Shown here one piece after another: positions 42,284-51,255 of a stretch of 64,000 nucleotides of DNA. Numbering within the stretch: position 1 is the first letter of the stretch; every line of letters starts with the position of its first letter. The stretch is taken from assembly GCF_965221685.1 (NCBI RefSeq), contig NZ_OZ244907.1; one strand, written 5' to 3'. The notes beneath the pieces are model-generated. The model did not search any database. It worked only from the letters and a program-made list of their open reading frames with translations, and was not told the origin of the DNA. This stretch comes from Palauibacter sp022826685. Its GTDB lineage: Bacteria; Gemmatimonadota; Gemmatimonadetes; Palauibacterales; Palauibacteraceae. A program made the position numbers and the translations under genes.

Positions 42284-44041
42284 CTAGGCGGACTCTTCGA
42301 CGAGCTGGATCAGGCGACGGAGGCCGAGGCCTTCCGGGCCGCCCACTCGGACCCGGAGCGCCAGGCGTTCGCACTCGCCGAGTGCCTCGAGATCGCCCAG
42401 GCCCTGGGCGCGGATGAGTCGGCGGAAGGTAAAATCCGTCTCGGGGACGTGAACGTGCTCGCCGGCGTCGTCGACGAGTTGCAGGAAGACGCAGTTGTCC
42501 CCGCCCCCCTTGTGCAGTTGCCCGGTCGAGTGGAGGAAGCGCGGGCCGTAGCCCAGCGTGGTCGACGCCCCCGTGGCTCCGGCGAGGGCCGCGCGCAGCG
42601 TCCCGAGGAGCCCTTCCTCCTCCTCGCCGCCCGCGAGGAACGCCTGCACGGCGATGTAGTCCGCCGGCTCCACCGCGGCCAGGAAATCCTCGACCCGCGC
42701 CCGGATTCCATCCACGTCCGGGGCCACGGGCGTGCGGGGCGGAGCGTGTCCGAACTGCGGCAGCTCCCAGACGAGGTCGATCTCGTCCGCGTCGGAGACC
42801 TGCGCGTCTTCCGCCGGCTCCGCGTCCGGCGACCCTCCCTCCGGCGCGCCGCCGCCCGCCATCGCTCGACGCGCGAGGCGCTTGGCGAGCTGCACGTCGG
42901 GCTGGTTGAAGGGATGGATGCCGAGGACGGCTCCGGCCATCGCCACGCCCACCTCCCACACGAAGAAGAGGGCGCCGAGTTCCTCGGATCCTTCGAGCCG
43001 GATGCGCAACGTCGGGTGGCCGGCCGCTTCGAGCGCGTCGAGGAGATCCGGCGTCTCGTCGGCCTCTCCCCACTGCTCCGCTTCGCGCGCCGCGTCTCCG
43101 CCGAGGAGGAGGCCGACGAAGACCCGATCCTCGCCGTATTCGTCCGGAGGTCGCGGGGGCTCGCCGACGACCGGGACGATGCCCCGGCCCTCCTTGCCGG
43201 TGCTTTCGGCGAGGAGTTGCTCCGCCCAGTCCGGGAACGCCGCCCAGTCGGATGCCACGACGAAGGTGACCTTGGCGCGCCCCGAGAGCGCGAGTTCTCC
43301 CAGCGCCGCCCCGAGGAGGAAGCCCGGGTTGAGGTGCACGTCGTCCCTGCAGGCGTCCGCGGCCTCCCCGGCCTCCGCGAGAAGGGCCGGGAGATCGGCG
43401 CCGGCCAGGGCCGCCGGCACGAGACCGAAGGGGCTCAGGGCGGAGAAGCGTCCGCCGACGTCCGGGGGCGCCTCGAACACCGCCCGGAATCCGCGCTCAC
43501 GGCCGAGTTCGGCGAGCGGGGACCCGGGGTCCGTGATCGCGATGAAGTGTTCCCCGGGATCTTCCACGACTTCCGCGGTCCGCGACCAGAAGTGGCGGAA
43601 GAGCGAGAGCGTCTCGACGGTCGTGCCGGACTTGCTGGAGACGACGAAGATCGTGTTCGCCGGGCGCAGCCACTCGAGGTCGCGGAGCGCCGCGGGGTGC
43701 GTGGTGTCGACGAGCGTGAGCGGCAGCCCCTCGCCCCGCATCGTGTGCGCGATGACCTCGGGCGCGAGGCTGGAGCCCCCCATGCCGAGCAGGACGAGAT
43801 CGGTGAACCAGAAGGGCACGCTCGCGCGCAACGCCTCGAGCGGACCGAGCAGGGCGGGAGACATCTCCGGGAGGTCCAGCCACCCGAGCCGGTCGGCCAG
43901 CTCCGGCGTGTCCGGGTCCGCGCTCCACAGCGTCGGGTCCCGCCGCCAGAGCCGCGCCACCGCGTCCCCGGCGGCCCATTCCCGAAGCCGGCGATCCACG
44001 TCCTCCGTGTGGGGACCCGCGGAGAGTTCGATCTCGATCAT
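42284..44041 (-). CDS. pgi: glucose-6-phosphate isomerase, Tal-Pgi-type isomerase domain
   Basis: The 585-residue protein has LLGMGGSSLAPEVI, the phosphate-binding VSSKSGTTVETLSLF, an Asp/Glu-rich central part, and the terminal HSTGQLHKGGGDN with the active-site lysine. This is the architecture of the isomerase half of bifunctional transaldolase/glucose-6-phosphate isomerase proteins; no transaldolase part is fused here. It interconverts glucose-6-phosphate and fructose-6-phosphate in the cytoplasm. The 15-bp gap to the formate-THF ligase suggests an operon. Confidence 0.85.
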   Translation of the reverse strand: MIEIELSAGPHTEDVDRRLREWAAGDAVARLWRRDPTLWSADPDTPELADRLGWLDLPEMSPALLGPLEALRASVPFWFTDLVLLGMGGSSLAPEVIAHTMRGEGLPLTLVDTTHPAALRDLEWLRPANTIFVVSSKSGTTVETLSLFRHFWSRTAEVVEDPGEHFIAITDPGSPLAELGRERGFRAVFEAPPDVGGRFSALSPFGLVPAALAGADLPALLAEAGEAADACRDDVHLNPGFLLGAALGELALSGRAKVTFVVASDWAAFPDWAEQLLAESTGKEGRGIVPVVGEPPRPPDEYGEDRVFVGLLLGGDAAREAEQWGEADETPDLLDALEAAGHPTLRIRLEGSEELGALFFVWEVGVAMAGAVLGIHPFNQPDVQLAKRLARRAMAGGGAPEGGSPDAEPAEDAQVSDADEIDLVWELPQFGHAPPRTPVAPDVDGIRARVEDFLAAVEPADYIAVQAFLAGGEEEEGLLGTLRAALAGATGASTTLGYGPRFLHSTGQLHKGGGDNCVFLQLVDDAGEHVHVPETDFTFRRLIRAQGLGDLEALGECERLALRVRVGGPEGLGLRRLIQLVEESA

Positions 44042-44056
44042 GAGTCGGTCACGGGA

Positions 44057-45733
44057 CTAGAAGAGCCCGACCACGCTCCCGTCCTCGACGATCCGGATCC
44101 CCTCCGCCGCGGGCACGCGCGGGAGTCCCGGCATCGTCATGACGGTGCCGGCCCGGGCCACGACGAAACCCGCCCCCGCCGAGGGGCGCACGTCCTGAAC
44201 CGTGATCCGGAAGCCGGTCGGCCGTCCGAGGCGCGCCGGGTCGTCGCTCAGGCTGTTCGGCGTCTTCGCGATACAGACCGGCGTGTCCCCGATCCCCGCC
44301 GCCTCGAGTTGGGCGATGTCCTTCGAGGCGCGCGCCGTGTAGTCGACCCCGTCCGCGCCGTACACCTTCCGGGCGATGGCCTCGATCTTGTCCCGGATCG
44401 ACGCCTCCGCGTCGTATTTCGGCTTGAAGGCAGCCCCGCCCTCGTCGAGCGCCGCCAGAACGGCGCGGGCGAGGTCTTCACAGCCGGCGCCACCCTGCGC
44501 GTGGCCGTCGGAGCGGGCCCAGGGCGCCCCCAGTTCCTCGCACGCCTGGGCCACGGCCGCGATCTCCTCGTCGGAGTCCGTCGCGAAGACGTTGATCGCC
44601 ACGACCGGCTCGATGCCGAAGCCGCGGATATTCTCGACGTGCGCGCCGAGGTTCGCGAGCCCGCCGCGGACGGCATCGGGATCCGGCGTGGAGAGCGCCG
44701 TGCGGTCGCCCCCGCCGTGCAGCTTGAGGGCGCGGATCGTGGCCACGAGCACGGTGGCCTCGGGGTTCAGTCCGCCCGTCCGGCACTTGATGTCGAAGAA
44801 CTTCTCGGCCCCGAGGTCCGAGCCGAACCCCGCCTCCGTGATCACGACGTCGCCGAAGGCCAGCCCGGCCCGCGTCGCCATGAGCGAATTGCAGCCATGG
44901 GCGATGTTCGCGAACGGTCCGCCGTGGACGAAGGCGGGCGTCCCCTCGAGCGTCTGCACGAGGTTCGGTCCGATCGCCTCCCGCAGCAGCAGCGTCATGG
45001 CGCCCGCCACATTCAGTTCGCGCGCCCGCACCGGCTTCCCGCCGTAGTCGTACCCCACGATGATGCTGCTCAGCCGCTCCTCGAGGTCCTCGAGGCTCGC
45101 CGCGAGGCAGAAAATCGCCATCACCTCCGAGGCGGCCGTGATCATGAAGCCGTCCTCGCGCGGCACGCCGTTGATCCGTCCCCCGAGCCCGACGACGATG
45201 TTCCTCAGCGCCCGGTCGTTCATGTCGACGGCGCGGCGCCACGTGATCTGTCGCGTGTCGATCCCGAGCCGGTTCCCCTGCTGCAGGTGGTTGTCGAGCG
45301 CCGCCGAGAGGAGCGCGTGCGCCGACGTGATCGCGTGCAGGTCCCCCGTGAAGTGGAGGTTGATGTCCGCCATCGGGATCACCTGCGAGTACCCTCCGCC
45401 GGCGGCCCCGCCCTTGACGCCGAAAACCGGGCCGAGACTCGGCTCGCGAATGCAGAGCACCGAGTTCGCCCCCACGCGGCGCAGGCCGTCGGCGAGCCCC
45501 ACGGAGACGGTCGTCTTGCCCTCGCCCGCGGCCGTCGGAGTGATGCCGGTGACGAGGACGAGCCGGCCCGATCCGGGCTCGCGCTCGAAGATGGATTCCG
45601 GGGCGACCTTCGCCTTGTAGTGACCGTAGGGCACGAGTTCCTCGAGCCCCAGTCCGATCTTCTCCCCGATCTCCCTTATGGGCCGGGGCGTCGCGGCCTC
45701 GGCGATCTGTACGTCCGTGAGCATCCGTATCAT
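44057..45733 (-). CDS. fhs: formate-tetrahydrofolate ligase
   Basis: ATG 45733 gives 558 residues, the family length; ATG 45724 is the next option. The ATP loop is GITPTAAGEGKTTVSVGL. Other family landmarks are REPSLGPVFGVKGGAAGGGYSQVIPM, NIAHGCNSLMATR and TEAGFGSDLGAEKFFDIKCR. The enzyme makes 10-formyl-THF from formate, ATP and THF in the cytoplasm, feeding C1 metabolism. Two copies of GTGGCTTGAAA upstream may be a regulatory repeat. The sodium symporter gene lies 89 bp upstream in the same direction. Confidence 0.95.
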   Translation of the reverse strand: MIRMLTDVQIAEAATPRPIREIGEKIGLGLEELVPYGHYKAKVAPESIFEREPGSGRLVLVTGITPTAAGEGKTTVSVGLADGLRRVGANSVLCIREPSLGPVFGVKGGAAGGGYSQVIPMADINLHFTGDLHAITSAHALLSAALDNHLQQGNRLGIDTRQITWRRAVDMNDRALRNIVVGLGGRINGVPREDGFMITAASEVMAIFCLAASLEDLEERLSSIIVGYDYGGKPVRARELNVAGAMTLLLREAIGPNLVQTLEGTPAFVHGGPFANIAHGCNSLMATRAGLAFGDVVITEAGFGSDLGAEKFFDIKCRTGGLNPEATVLVATIRALKLHGGGDRTALSTPDPDAVRGGLANLGAHVENIRGFGIEPVVAINVFATDSDEEIAAVAQACEELGAPWARSDGHAQGGAGCEDLARAVLAALDEGGAAFKPKYDAEASIRDKIEAIARKVYGADGVDYTARASKDIAQLEAAGIGDTPVCIAKTPNSLSDDPARLGRPTGFRITVQDVRPSAGAGFVVARAGTVMTMPGLPRVPAAEGIRIVEDGSVVGLF

Positions 45734-45742
45734 CCCGATGAG

Positions 45743-45770
45743 GTGGCTTGAAAGCTGTCGTGGCTTGAAA
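45743..45770 (-). repeat. Direct repeat upstream of fhs
   Basis: GTGGCTTGAAA occurs at 45743-45753 and 45760-45770, 17 bp apart, just ahead of the fhs start. The spacing equals about 1.6 helical turns. It could be a binding site for a regulator of C1 genes or chance. Confidence 0.3.
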
Positions 45771-45821
45771 ACCGTCGGAGACTCTACCGCACGCGCCGCC
45801 CGCGGAAAACCGTACCGCGGA

Positions 45822-47498
45822 TCATGCCGGCCGTTCCCGCCTGCGGAGCGCGAGGCCGACCACAAGAACGGCCAGCGTCCCGACGACGTTGTACCACAGC
45901 CACGCGATCTCCGTGAAGCGCGACACGGCGAGCACGGCGAGCATCGAGGTGATGAGCCCGTAGAAGGCGCCCGCCGCCGTCGCCCGCTTCACGAGAAAGG
46001 CGAGCAGGAAGACGCCCAGGAGTGCGCCGTAGAAGATCGAGCCGACTTCGTTGACCGCTTCGACGAGCGACCCCAACTGGCCCGCGTAGAGCGCGAAGAG
46101 GACGGCGAATCCGCCCCAGCCCAGCGTGGCGAGCCGCGAGATGAGCAGATAGTGGGCGTCCGTCCCCTCAGGTTTCACGTACCTCCGGTAGAAGTCGATG
46201 ACCGTGGCGCTCGACAGGGCCGTGAGTTCGGAGTCCAGCGAGGACATGGCGGCCGCGAAGATGACGGCGATCAACAGTCCCAGGATGCCGGCGGGGACAT
46301 AGGCGATGAGATAGGACGGGAAGACGTAGTTCACGTCGTTCGAAGACGCCCCCCGTACTTCGGACACGAGCGATTTCGATTCCTCCCTCAGCCGCGCGAG
46401 TTCATCATCGTACGCGGCGATCCGGCCCTGCAGCACCGTGGGGTCTTCGCCGGCGCGGCGCGCCTCCAGCACCGCGAGCGTGCTCTCCCGGCGCAGTTCG
46501 TGCGTCCGCTCGTGCTCGGCCTCCAGCGCGGCGAAGTCGCCGGCGCGGGGACTTTCCGCGACCATGGCGGCTTCGGCCGAATTGAAGACGAGCGGGGGAC
46601 GCTCGAAGTGATAGAAGACATAGAGGAGGACGCCGATGGCGAGGATGAAGACCTGCATCGGGACTTTGACGAAGGCGTTGAAGATGAGCGAAAGACGGCT
46701 CTGGCGGAGCGAACTCGCCGTCAGATAGCGCTGCACCTGGCTCTGGTCGGTCCCGAAGTAGCCGAGGGCGAGAAAGAGTCCTCCAATGAGTCCGGACCAG
46801 AGCGTATAACGATTCGTCGGGTCCCAGGAGAGGTCGATGCTGCGCCACATCTCATGAATCCCGCCGATATACGCCACGTCGCCGACGCCCACTCCCTCCG
46901 GCAGCGTCGCGAACAGCGCCACGATCGCGATCCCGATGCCGGCGAACATCACGATCATCTGCAGCACGTCCGTCCAGATGACGGCCGTGATGCCCCCCAT
47001 GATCGTATAGGCCACCGTGATGAGTCCCATGACGAGAATCGTCACGCGCTCGTCCCAGCCCATGATGACGGAGAGGACGATGGCCGGGGCGTAGAGGACG
47101 ATCCCCGCCGAGAGTCCGCGCGACACGAGAAAGAGGAAGCTCGTCAGCGAGCGGGTTCTGGGGTCGAAGCGGCGTTCGAGGTACTCGTAGGCGGTGAAGA
47201 CCTTCGAGCGATAGAAGAAGGGGACGAAGACGACGCAGAGAATGACCATCGCAATCGGCTGGCCCAGGTAGAACTGGACGAACTCCATGCCGTCGTCGAA
47301 GGCCTGCCCGGTCGTGCCGATATACGTGATGGCGCTCGCCTGCGTCGCCATGACGGAGAGGCCGATGGCCCCCCAGCCCAGCCGGCGGTTGGCGAGAAAG
47401 AAGCCCTCGACGCCGCGGTTTTTTCGGCTCTGGCGCCAGGCGAAGGCGACGACGGCGCCGAAGTAGACGCCAAAGACGATCCAGTCGAGGCCGCTCAC
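45822..47498 (-). CDS. sodium:solute symporter (SSS family)
   Basis: The 558-residue transporter has about thirteen hydrophobic segments, with the N-terminal family motif GWGAIGLSVMATQASAITYIGTTGQAF, and GYFGTDQSQVQRYLTASS and SSLDSELTALSSATV, which are SSS markers. A coiled-coil-like, charged insert of about 90 residues (about 315-400; ALEAEHERTHELRRESTLAVLEARRAGEDP) lies between helices. The family imports sugars, amino acids or sialic acid with sodium. Its start overlaps the small membrane protein by four bases. The PIG-L operon partner makes an amino-sugar or N-acyl compound a reasonable guess. Confidence 0.88.
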   Translation of the reverse strand: MSGLDWIVFGVYFGAVVAFAWRQSRKNRGVEGFFLANRRLGWGAIGLSVMATQASAITYIGTTGQAFDDGMEFVQFYLGQPIAMVILCVVFVPFFYRSKVFTAYEYLERRFDPRTRSLTSFLFLVSRGLSAGIVLYAPAIVLSVIMGWDERVTILVMGLITVAYTIMGGITAVIWTDVLQMIVMFAGIGIAIVALFATLPEGVGVGDVAYIGGIHEMWRSIDLSWDPTNRYTLWSGLIGGLFLALGYFGTDQSQVQRYLTASSLRQSRLSLIFNAFVKVPMQVFILAIGVLLYVFYHFERPPLVFNSAEAAMVAESPRAGDFAALEAEHERTHELRRESTLAVLEARRAGEDPTVLQGRIAAYDDELARLREESKSLVSEVRGASSNDVNYVFPSYLIAYVPAGILGLLIAVIFAAAMSSLDSELTALSSATVIDFYRRYVKPEGTDAHYLLISRLATLGWGGFAVLFALYAGQLGSLVEAVNEVGSIFYGALLGVFLLAFLVKRATAAGAFYGLITSMLAVLAVSRFTEIAWLWYNVVGTLAVLVVGLALRRRERPA

Positions 47499-47659
47499 GG
47501 CACGCTGAAGTCGAGCAGGCGCGTGGCGAGATAGAGGAGGAGAATGAGTCCGGCCGTATAGGCGATCACCGACACATAGAGCGCGCGCCAGCTACGGAAG
47601 GGGCCGATCCGCCCCTCCGCCTCGTCCCGGTCCTCCGCCTCGTCCCGGCGTTCCGTCAC
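47495..47659 (-). CDS. 54-residue single-helix membrane protein
   Basis: The GTG at 47659 overlaps the stop of the PIG-L gene (GTGA), and its stop overlaps the symporter ATG (ATGA). The product has a charged N-terminus (RRDEAEDRDEAEGR) and one transmembrane helix (YVSVIAYTAGLILLLYLAT), ending DFSVP. The double overlap shows that it is a real member of the operon. It may be a small subunit or assembly partner of the symporter. The family is not named. Confidence 0.65.
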   Translation of the reverse strand: MTERRDEAEDRDEAEGRIGPFRSWRALYVSVIAYTAGLILLLYLATRLLDFSVP

Positions 47660-50358
47660 TGGGCGGCGATCTCCCGCCAGCGGCCCCCGTCGAGAGAGAG
47701 CAGGTTCGCCCATAGACGAAAGGCGCCGGGCACGCCCGCGCGCAGCTGCCGGAAGAAGGAGAGCGATGTGTGGATGTAGAGTCCGCGGCCCACCGGGGCG
47801 GCGAGCAGGCTGCCGCGACTCGGCGGTTCTCCCGTGTCGGCCATCTCCAGCGGCGCCTGGTACCTTTCGTCCCACGCGTCGGGGAAATACAGCCCGCGCT
47901 CCTGGACCCAGCCCTCGAAGTCGGCCGGGCCGAGACGGTTGGGCTCCGCCAGAACGGGCGCCCGCGGGTCGACGAGCGTGACGGAGGCGTCCTCCTCGGT
48001 GACGCGGGGCGCGGGGCGGCCGATCGCGATCGGGTACGGGGCGTAGGCCCCCTCGTTGAACTCGTAGCGGTTGTACTGGACGACGACCGTGCCTCCGCGC
48101 TCCGCCCACGCGAGCAGCTCCGCGTTGGCCGCGATGAGATCCTCGCGCACCTCGTAGGCGCGGATCCCGAGCACGATCGTATCGAACCGGTCGAGCCTCT
48201 CCGCCTCCCAATCTCCCGGTTCGATGAGTTCGACATCGAGCCCGAGCTGCCGAATGGCCTCGGGTCCGTCGTCGCCGGAACCCATGACGTATCCGATGCG
48301 CCTATCCGCGACCTGGACGGGGAACCGCACGATCCGCACGGCCGCGTCGCTGGACAGGAGCCGCGGCTCGAGGTGCGGATAATCGATGATCGTCGTGTGT
48401 GTGGCGGGAACCGCGGCTCCGGCGATGCGGATTTGCGGCCGCGCGAAGAACTCGCCTTCCGCGTCTCCCGCCGGGGGTTCGACCGCGAAGCTGACCGTTT
48501 GAACCGATCCTTCTCCAGCGAGTTCGAACGCCGTCGTCTCGGGCGTCACGCGCCAGCCGGACGGCAGGTCGAGCCCGACCTCTCCGGCGGTCGCGTCCCG
48601 GGCGAAGCTTGAAATCCGGAAGGCGATGTCACGCGAATCCGAGCGGCCGACCGGCCAGATCATCGCAGGCGCCATCGGTGCGACGGATACGCGCGGAGCC
48701 ACCTGCAGCGGTCGCCAGCTTTCTCCCGTCACGCCATCGACCGCCCGGTAACGCACCGGGTCCTCGACCTCGATGTCGAATCGTTCACCCGCCGCCGACA
48801 CGACCGCGGCCACGCGGCCGTGAACGGGTGGAGGACGGAACGGGAGCGCGCGAAGGTTCGGCGCCTCGGGCCAGTCGTACAGGTCGCCGTCGCGCGGATT
48901 TTCGAGGAACCACGGGGAAACGGGCGCCGCACCCGCGGGCACGGTGACGGCATAGCGCCACATCCCGAGTTCCCCCGGCCCGATCCGCGCACGGGCCGCT
49001 GGATCGAAGACGGTGTCCTCCTGCCGGAAGAAGCGGGCGAACGGACCCAGATCGTCGGGCTCCGTCTCGACATCCGGGCCGATGCCCTCCACCGACCACC
49101 CGGAGGGGACCTCGATGACCGGCGGGTCGAGCTCCACGGCCGCGTCGGCGCCGCTCCAGACGCGCGCTTCGACGAGTACGGTCTGTCCCGGGACCAGGAC
49201 ATCGTCCCGCGCGCGCAGTTCGACCCGCACTCCGGCCACGGCGGCGATCGCGCGCATCAACAGGCGGGCCCGGCGGTCGAGTTCGCGTCGCAGCTCGCTC
49301 TCCCCCCCTTGGCGTGCGGCGGCGCGGAGCCGCTCCAGTCGCCGCAGCGCCTCGGCGAGGAAGGGCAGGGCGGTCCCCGGCCTCGTCGCGTTGAGCGAGC
49401 CGCCGGCATCGCCGATCGCCTCCCGGTACGCACGAAGGTCCGCCTGAACGTCCGCCCCTGCGGACTCGCCGAGGTCGGCGGCGAGAGTTGCGAGCGTCGT
49501 GTCCACCCCCATAAACAGCGGCTCCGTCGGAGAGCCGCCGACCCGCGAGGAAACGAGCGAGAGGCGGGTGACGCGCGGACCGAGCGGCAGCGCTGTGCCG
49601 AAGTCCTGCGAGCGGTGCTGGCTGCGGCTGTCCATGGCGACCTGGTGGTGCGTGAGACCGAACAGGGCGTCGAGCCTGCCCGTCTCGATCTCGATCGAGG
49701 TCGCGCCCAGTTCGAAGAGGGGGCGGCGGTACAGCTTCAGCGGCGCCCAGGGTGCCGCGCCCGCCGCCAACTGTTCCGGGAAGCGGGTCGCGTCTCCCGC
49801 GGCGTCGAAGGCCTCGCGCGTGAGAAGGCCGGACACCTGGTGGTGCCCGTGGCCGTCCCGCTCCGTCCCGCTCCACATGCTGATCAGCACATGGGGACGA
49901 AAGCGCCGGATCGTCCACACCAGATCGGAGAGGATGCGCTCGCGCGGCCACTTCGAGAAGGTCTCGTCCGCCGTCTTCGAGTAGCCGAAGTCGAAGGCGC
50001 GGCCGAAGAACTGCTGCGCCCCGTCGATCGTGCGGGCAGCCAGCAGTTCGCCCGAGCGGATGATGCCGAGCCCCTCGCCGAGTTCCGTGCCGATGAGGTT
50101 CTGGCCTCCCTCGCCTCGCGTGAATGAAAAGTAGGCGGCCTCCACCCCCCATCCGCGCGCGAGCGTGGTCAGCAGGGCGGTGTCTTCGTCATCCGGGTGC
50201 GCCGCCACGACGAGCACCCGCTTCACTCCATCGAGCTGCCGGAGGATGAGTCCCGCTTCGATCGCGCCGGGGAGGCGCGACCCCTGGGCGTGTGCGAGCG
50301 CCGGGAGCAGGCAGCACGCCACGGCGGCGATCAGGGTGGACGTCGATCGAAGCTGCAT
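47656..50358 (-). CDS. exported PIG-L family deacetylase, large form
   Basis: ATG 50358 gives a signal peptide (STLIAAVACCLLPALAHAQ) and a 900-residue protein. The zinc-binding motif AAHPDDE is intact (VLVVAAHPDDEDTALL), as is the later HGHHQVSGLLTREAF. The catalytic domain covers about residues 40-285. The rest has immunoglobulin-like and lipase-accessory-like domains and a glutamine-amidotransferase-like part (about 690-890: FDTIVLGIRAYEVRED). It should remove acetyl or acyl groups from amino-sugars outside the inner membrane. It is the first gene of an operon with the small membrane protein and SSS symporter. Confidence 0.85.
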   Translation of the reverse strand: MQLRSTSTLIAAVACCLLPALAHAQGSRLPGAIEAGLILRQLDGVKRVLVVAAHPDDEDTALLTTLARGWGVEAAYFSFTRGEGGQNLIGTELGEGLGIIRSGELLAARTIDGAQQFFGRAFDFGYSKTADETFSKWPRERILSDLVWTIRRFRPHVLISMWSGTERDGHGHHQVSGLLTREAFDAAGDATRFPEQLAAGAAPWAPLKLYRRPLFELGATSIEIETGRLDALFGLTHHQVAMDSRSQHRSQDFGTALPLGPRVTRLSLVSSRVGGSPTEPLFMGVDTTLATLAADLGESAGADVQADLRAYREAIGDAGGSLNATRPGTALPFLAEALRRLERLRAAARQGGESELRRELDRRARLLMRAIAAVAGVRVELRARDDVLVPGQTVLVEARVWSGADAAVELDPPVIEVPSGWSVEGIGPDVETEPDDLGPFARFFRQEDTVFDPAARARIGPGELGMWRYAVTVPAGAAPVSPWFLENPRDGDLYDWPEAPNLRALPFRPPPVHGRVAAVVSAAGERFDIEVEDPVRYRAVDGVTGESWRPLQVAPRVSVAPMAPAMIWPVGRSDSRDIAFRISSFARDATAGEVGLDLPSGWRVTPETTAFELAGEGSVQTVSFAVEPPAGDAEGEFFARPQIRIAGAAVPATHTTIIDYPHLEPRLLSSDAAVRIVRFPVQVADRRIGYVMGSGDDGPEAIRQLGLDVELIEPGDWEAERLDRFDTIVLGIRAYEVREDLIAANAELLAWAERGGTVVVQYNRYEFNEGAYAPYPIAIGRPAPRVTEEDASVTLVDPRAPVLAEPNRLGPADFEGWVQERGLYFPDAWDERYQAPLEMADTGEPPSRGSLLAAPVGRGLYIHTSLSFFRQLRAGVPGAFRLWANLLSLDGGRWREIAAQ

Positions 50359-50486
50359 GGGGCGGGAAGCTACGTCCGCGCGGCAACCCCAGAAAGCGCG
50401 ACGCCCGCGACCGGTAGCTCGGTCGCGCACGGGTGCCCCTCCGCCTCCTTTCGGACAGGGCCGTACATCTATTGCTTGACCGACAG

Positions 50487-50513
50487 TTGACTCGCGGTGC
50501 GTCGGGGTAGATC
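50487..50513 (+). promoter_or_regulatory. Possible promoter for the duplicated-domain protein
   Basis: TTGACT (50487-50492) is followed after 15 bp by TAGATC (50508-50513), and after 17 bp by GATCAT; the start codon is 77 bp further. The 231-bp space with the divergent PIG-L gene is rich in similar A+T-containing blocks. This is a motif match only. Confidence 0.25.
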
Positions 50514-50589
50514 ATGGTTCACTACCACACCATAAGCGCGCGCCACCGGCATCTATCGTCGGGCGCAAAAGTCCGCAGGAGGAGGCACA

Positions 50590-51255
50590 ATGAGCGAGAA
50601 CGTCATGAAATTCATAGAGGCGGAGTTGAAGAAGAACTCCGAAGTCTCGAATGCGACGCTCTTTGAGGGGGCGAAACTCATAGACAAGGCCATCGGGAAG
50701 CTGAACCCGAGGCAGTTCCACGCGAAGTATCCGCTGCAGGTCAAGCGTCGCCTGGCGGGGGCCGGCACGAAGAGGACGGTCCGGGCGCCGGCAAAGGCGA
50801 AAGCGGCGCGACGAACGCGTGCCCCGAAGGGAGATGGGGGTGCGGCGGTTCTGGCGTACGTGACGCGTGTGCTCAAGAGGAATCCCGACGTCAAGAACGC
50901 GGAGTTGTTCAAGGGCGCCTGCGAGATCGACGCCTCCGTCGCCGAGTTGTCGGCCCGACAGTTCCATTCGAAGTACCCGCTCCAGGTGAAGCGGCGCCTG
51001 GCCGCGGCTGCGCCGGCTCCGAAGCCCGCTCCGGCTCCGAAACCCGCTCCGGCTCCGGCACCCGCCCCGGCTCCTGCCGCGCCGGTCGTGGCCGAGGCGC
51101 CATCGGTGGGGGACGGGGACGCGGCCGCCGTTCGCGGACTGCTTCTCAGTCTGGCGAGAGAGCTGGCCAACGCCGGGACGCAGGCCGAGACGATCGAGGT
51201 CATGGCGCGGCTGGACGGCTACGTGGATGACATCATGCAGGCGGCTCGAAACTGA
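50590..51255 (+). CDS. protein with two copies of a 50-residue domain (unknown)
   Basis: GGAGGAGG-like sequence precedes ATG 50590. The 221-residue product has two homologous N-terminal domains: residues 4-55 (FIEAELKKNSEVSNATLFEG to QFHAKYPLQVKRRLA) and about 85-137 (YVTRVLKRNPDVKNAELFKG to QFHSKYPLQVKRRLA). A Lys/Arg/Ala-rich linker lies between them. An Ala-Pro-Lys run (about 140-165) and a C-terminal helix follow. The paired helical repeats with a basic tail (VKRRL) suggest DNA or RNA binding, possibly nucleoid-associated, but no known family is recognised. There is no signal peptide. The stop overlaps the next frame; see the CTG note. Confidence 0.6.
   Translation: MSENVMKFIEAELKKNSEVSNATLFEGAKLIDKAIGKLNPRQFHAKYPLQVKRRLAGAGTKRTVRAPAKAKAARRTRAPKGDGGAAVLAYVTRVLKRNPDVKNAELFKGACEIDASVAELSARQFHSKYPLQVKRRLAAAAPAPKPAPAPKPAPAPAPAPAPAAPVVAEAPSVGDGDAAAVRGLLLSLARELANAGTQAETIEVMARLDGYVDDIMQAARN

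Noticed and set aside
42449..45751. A 1100-residue open frame on the plus strand.
   Set aside because: It is antisense to the pgi and fhs genes, which have clear family motifs, and its translation is Arg/Glu/Gly-rich with no motif.
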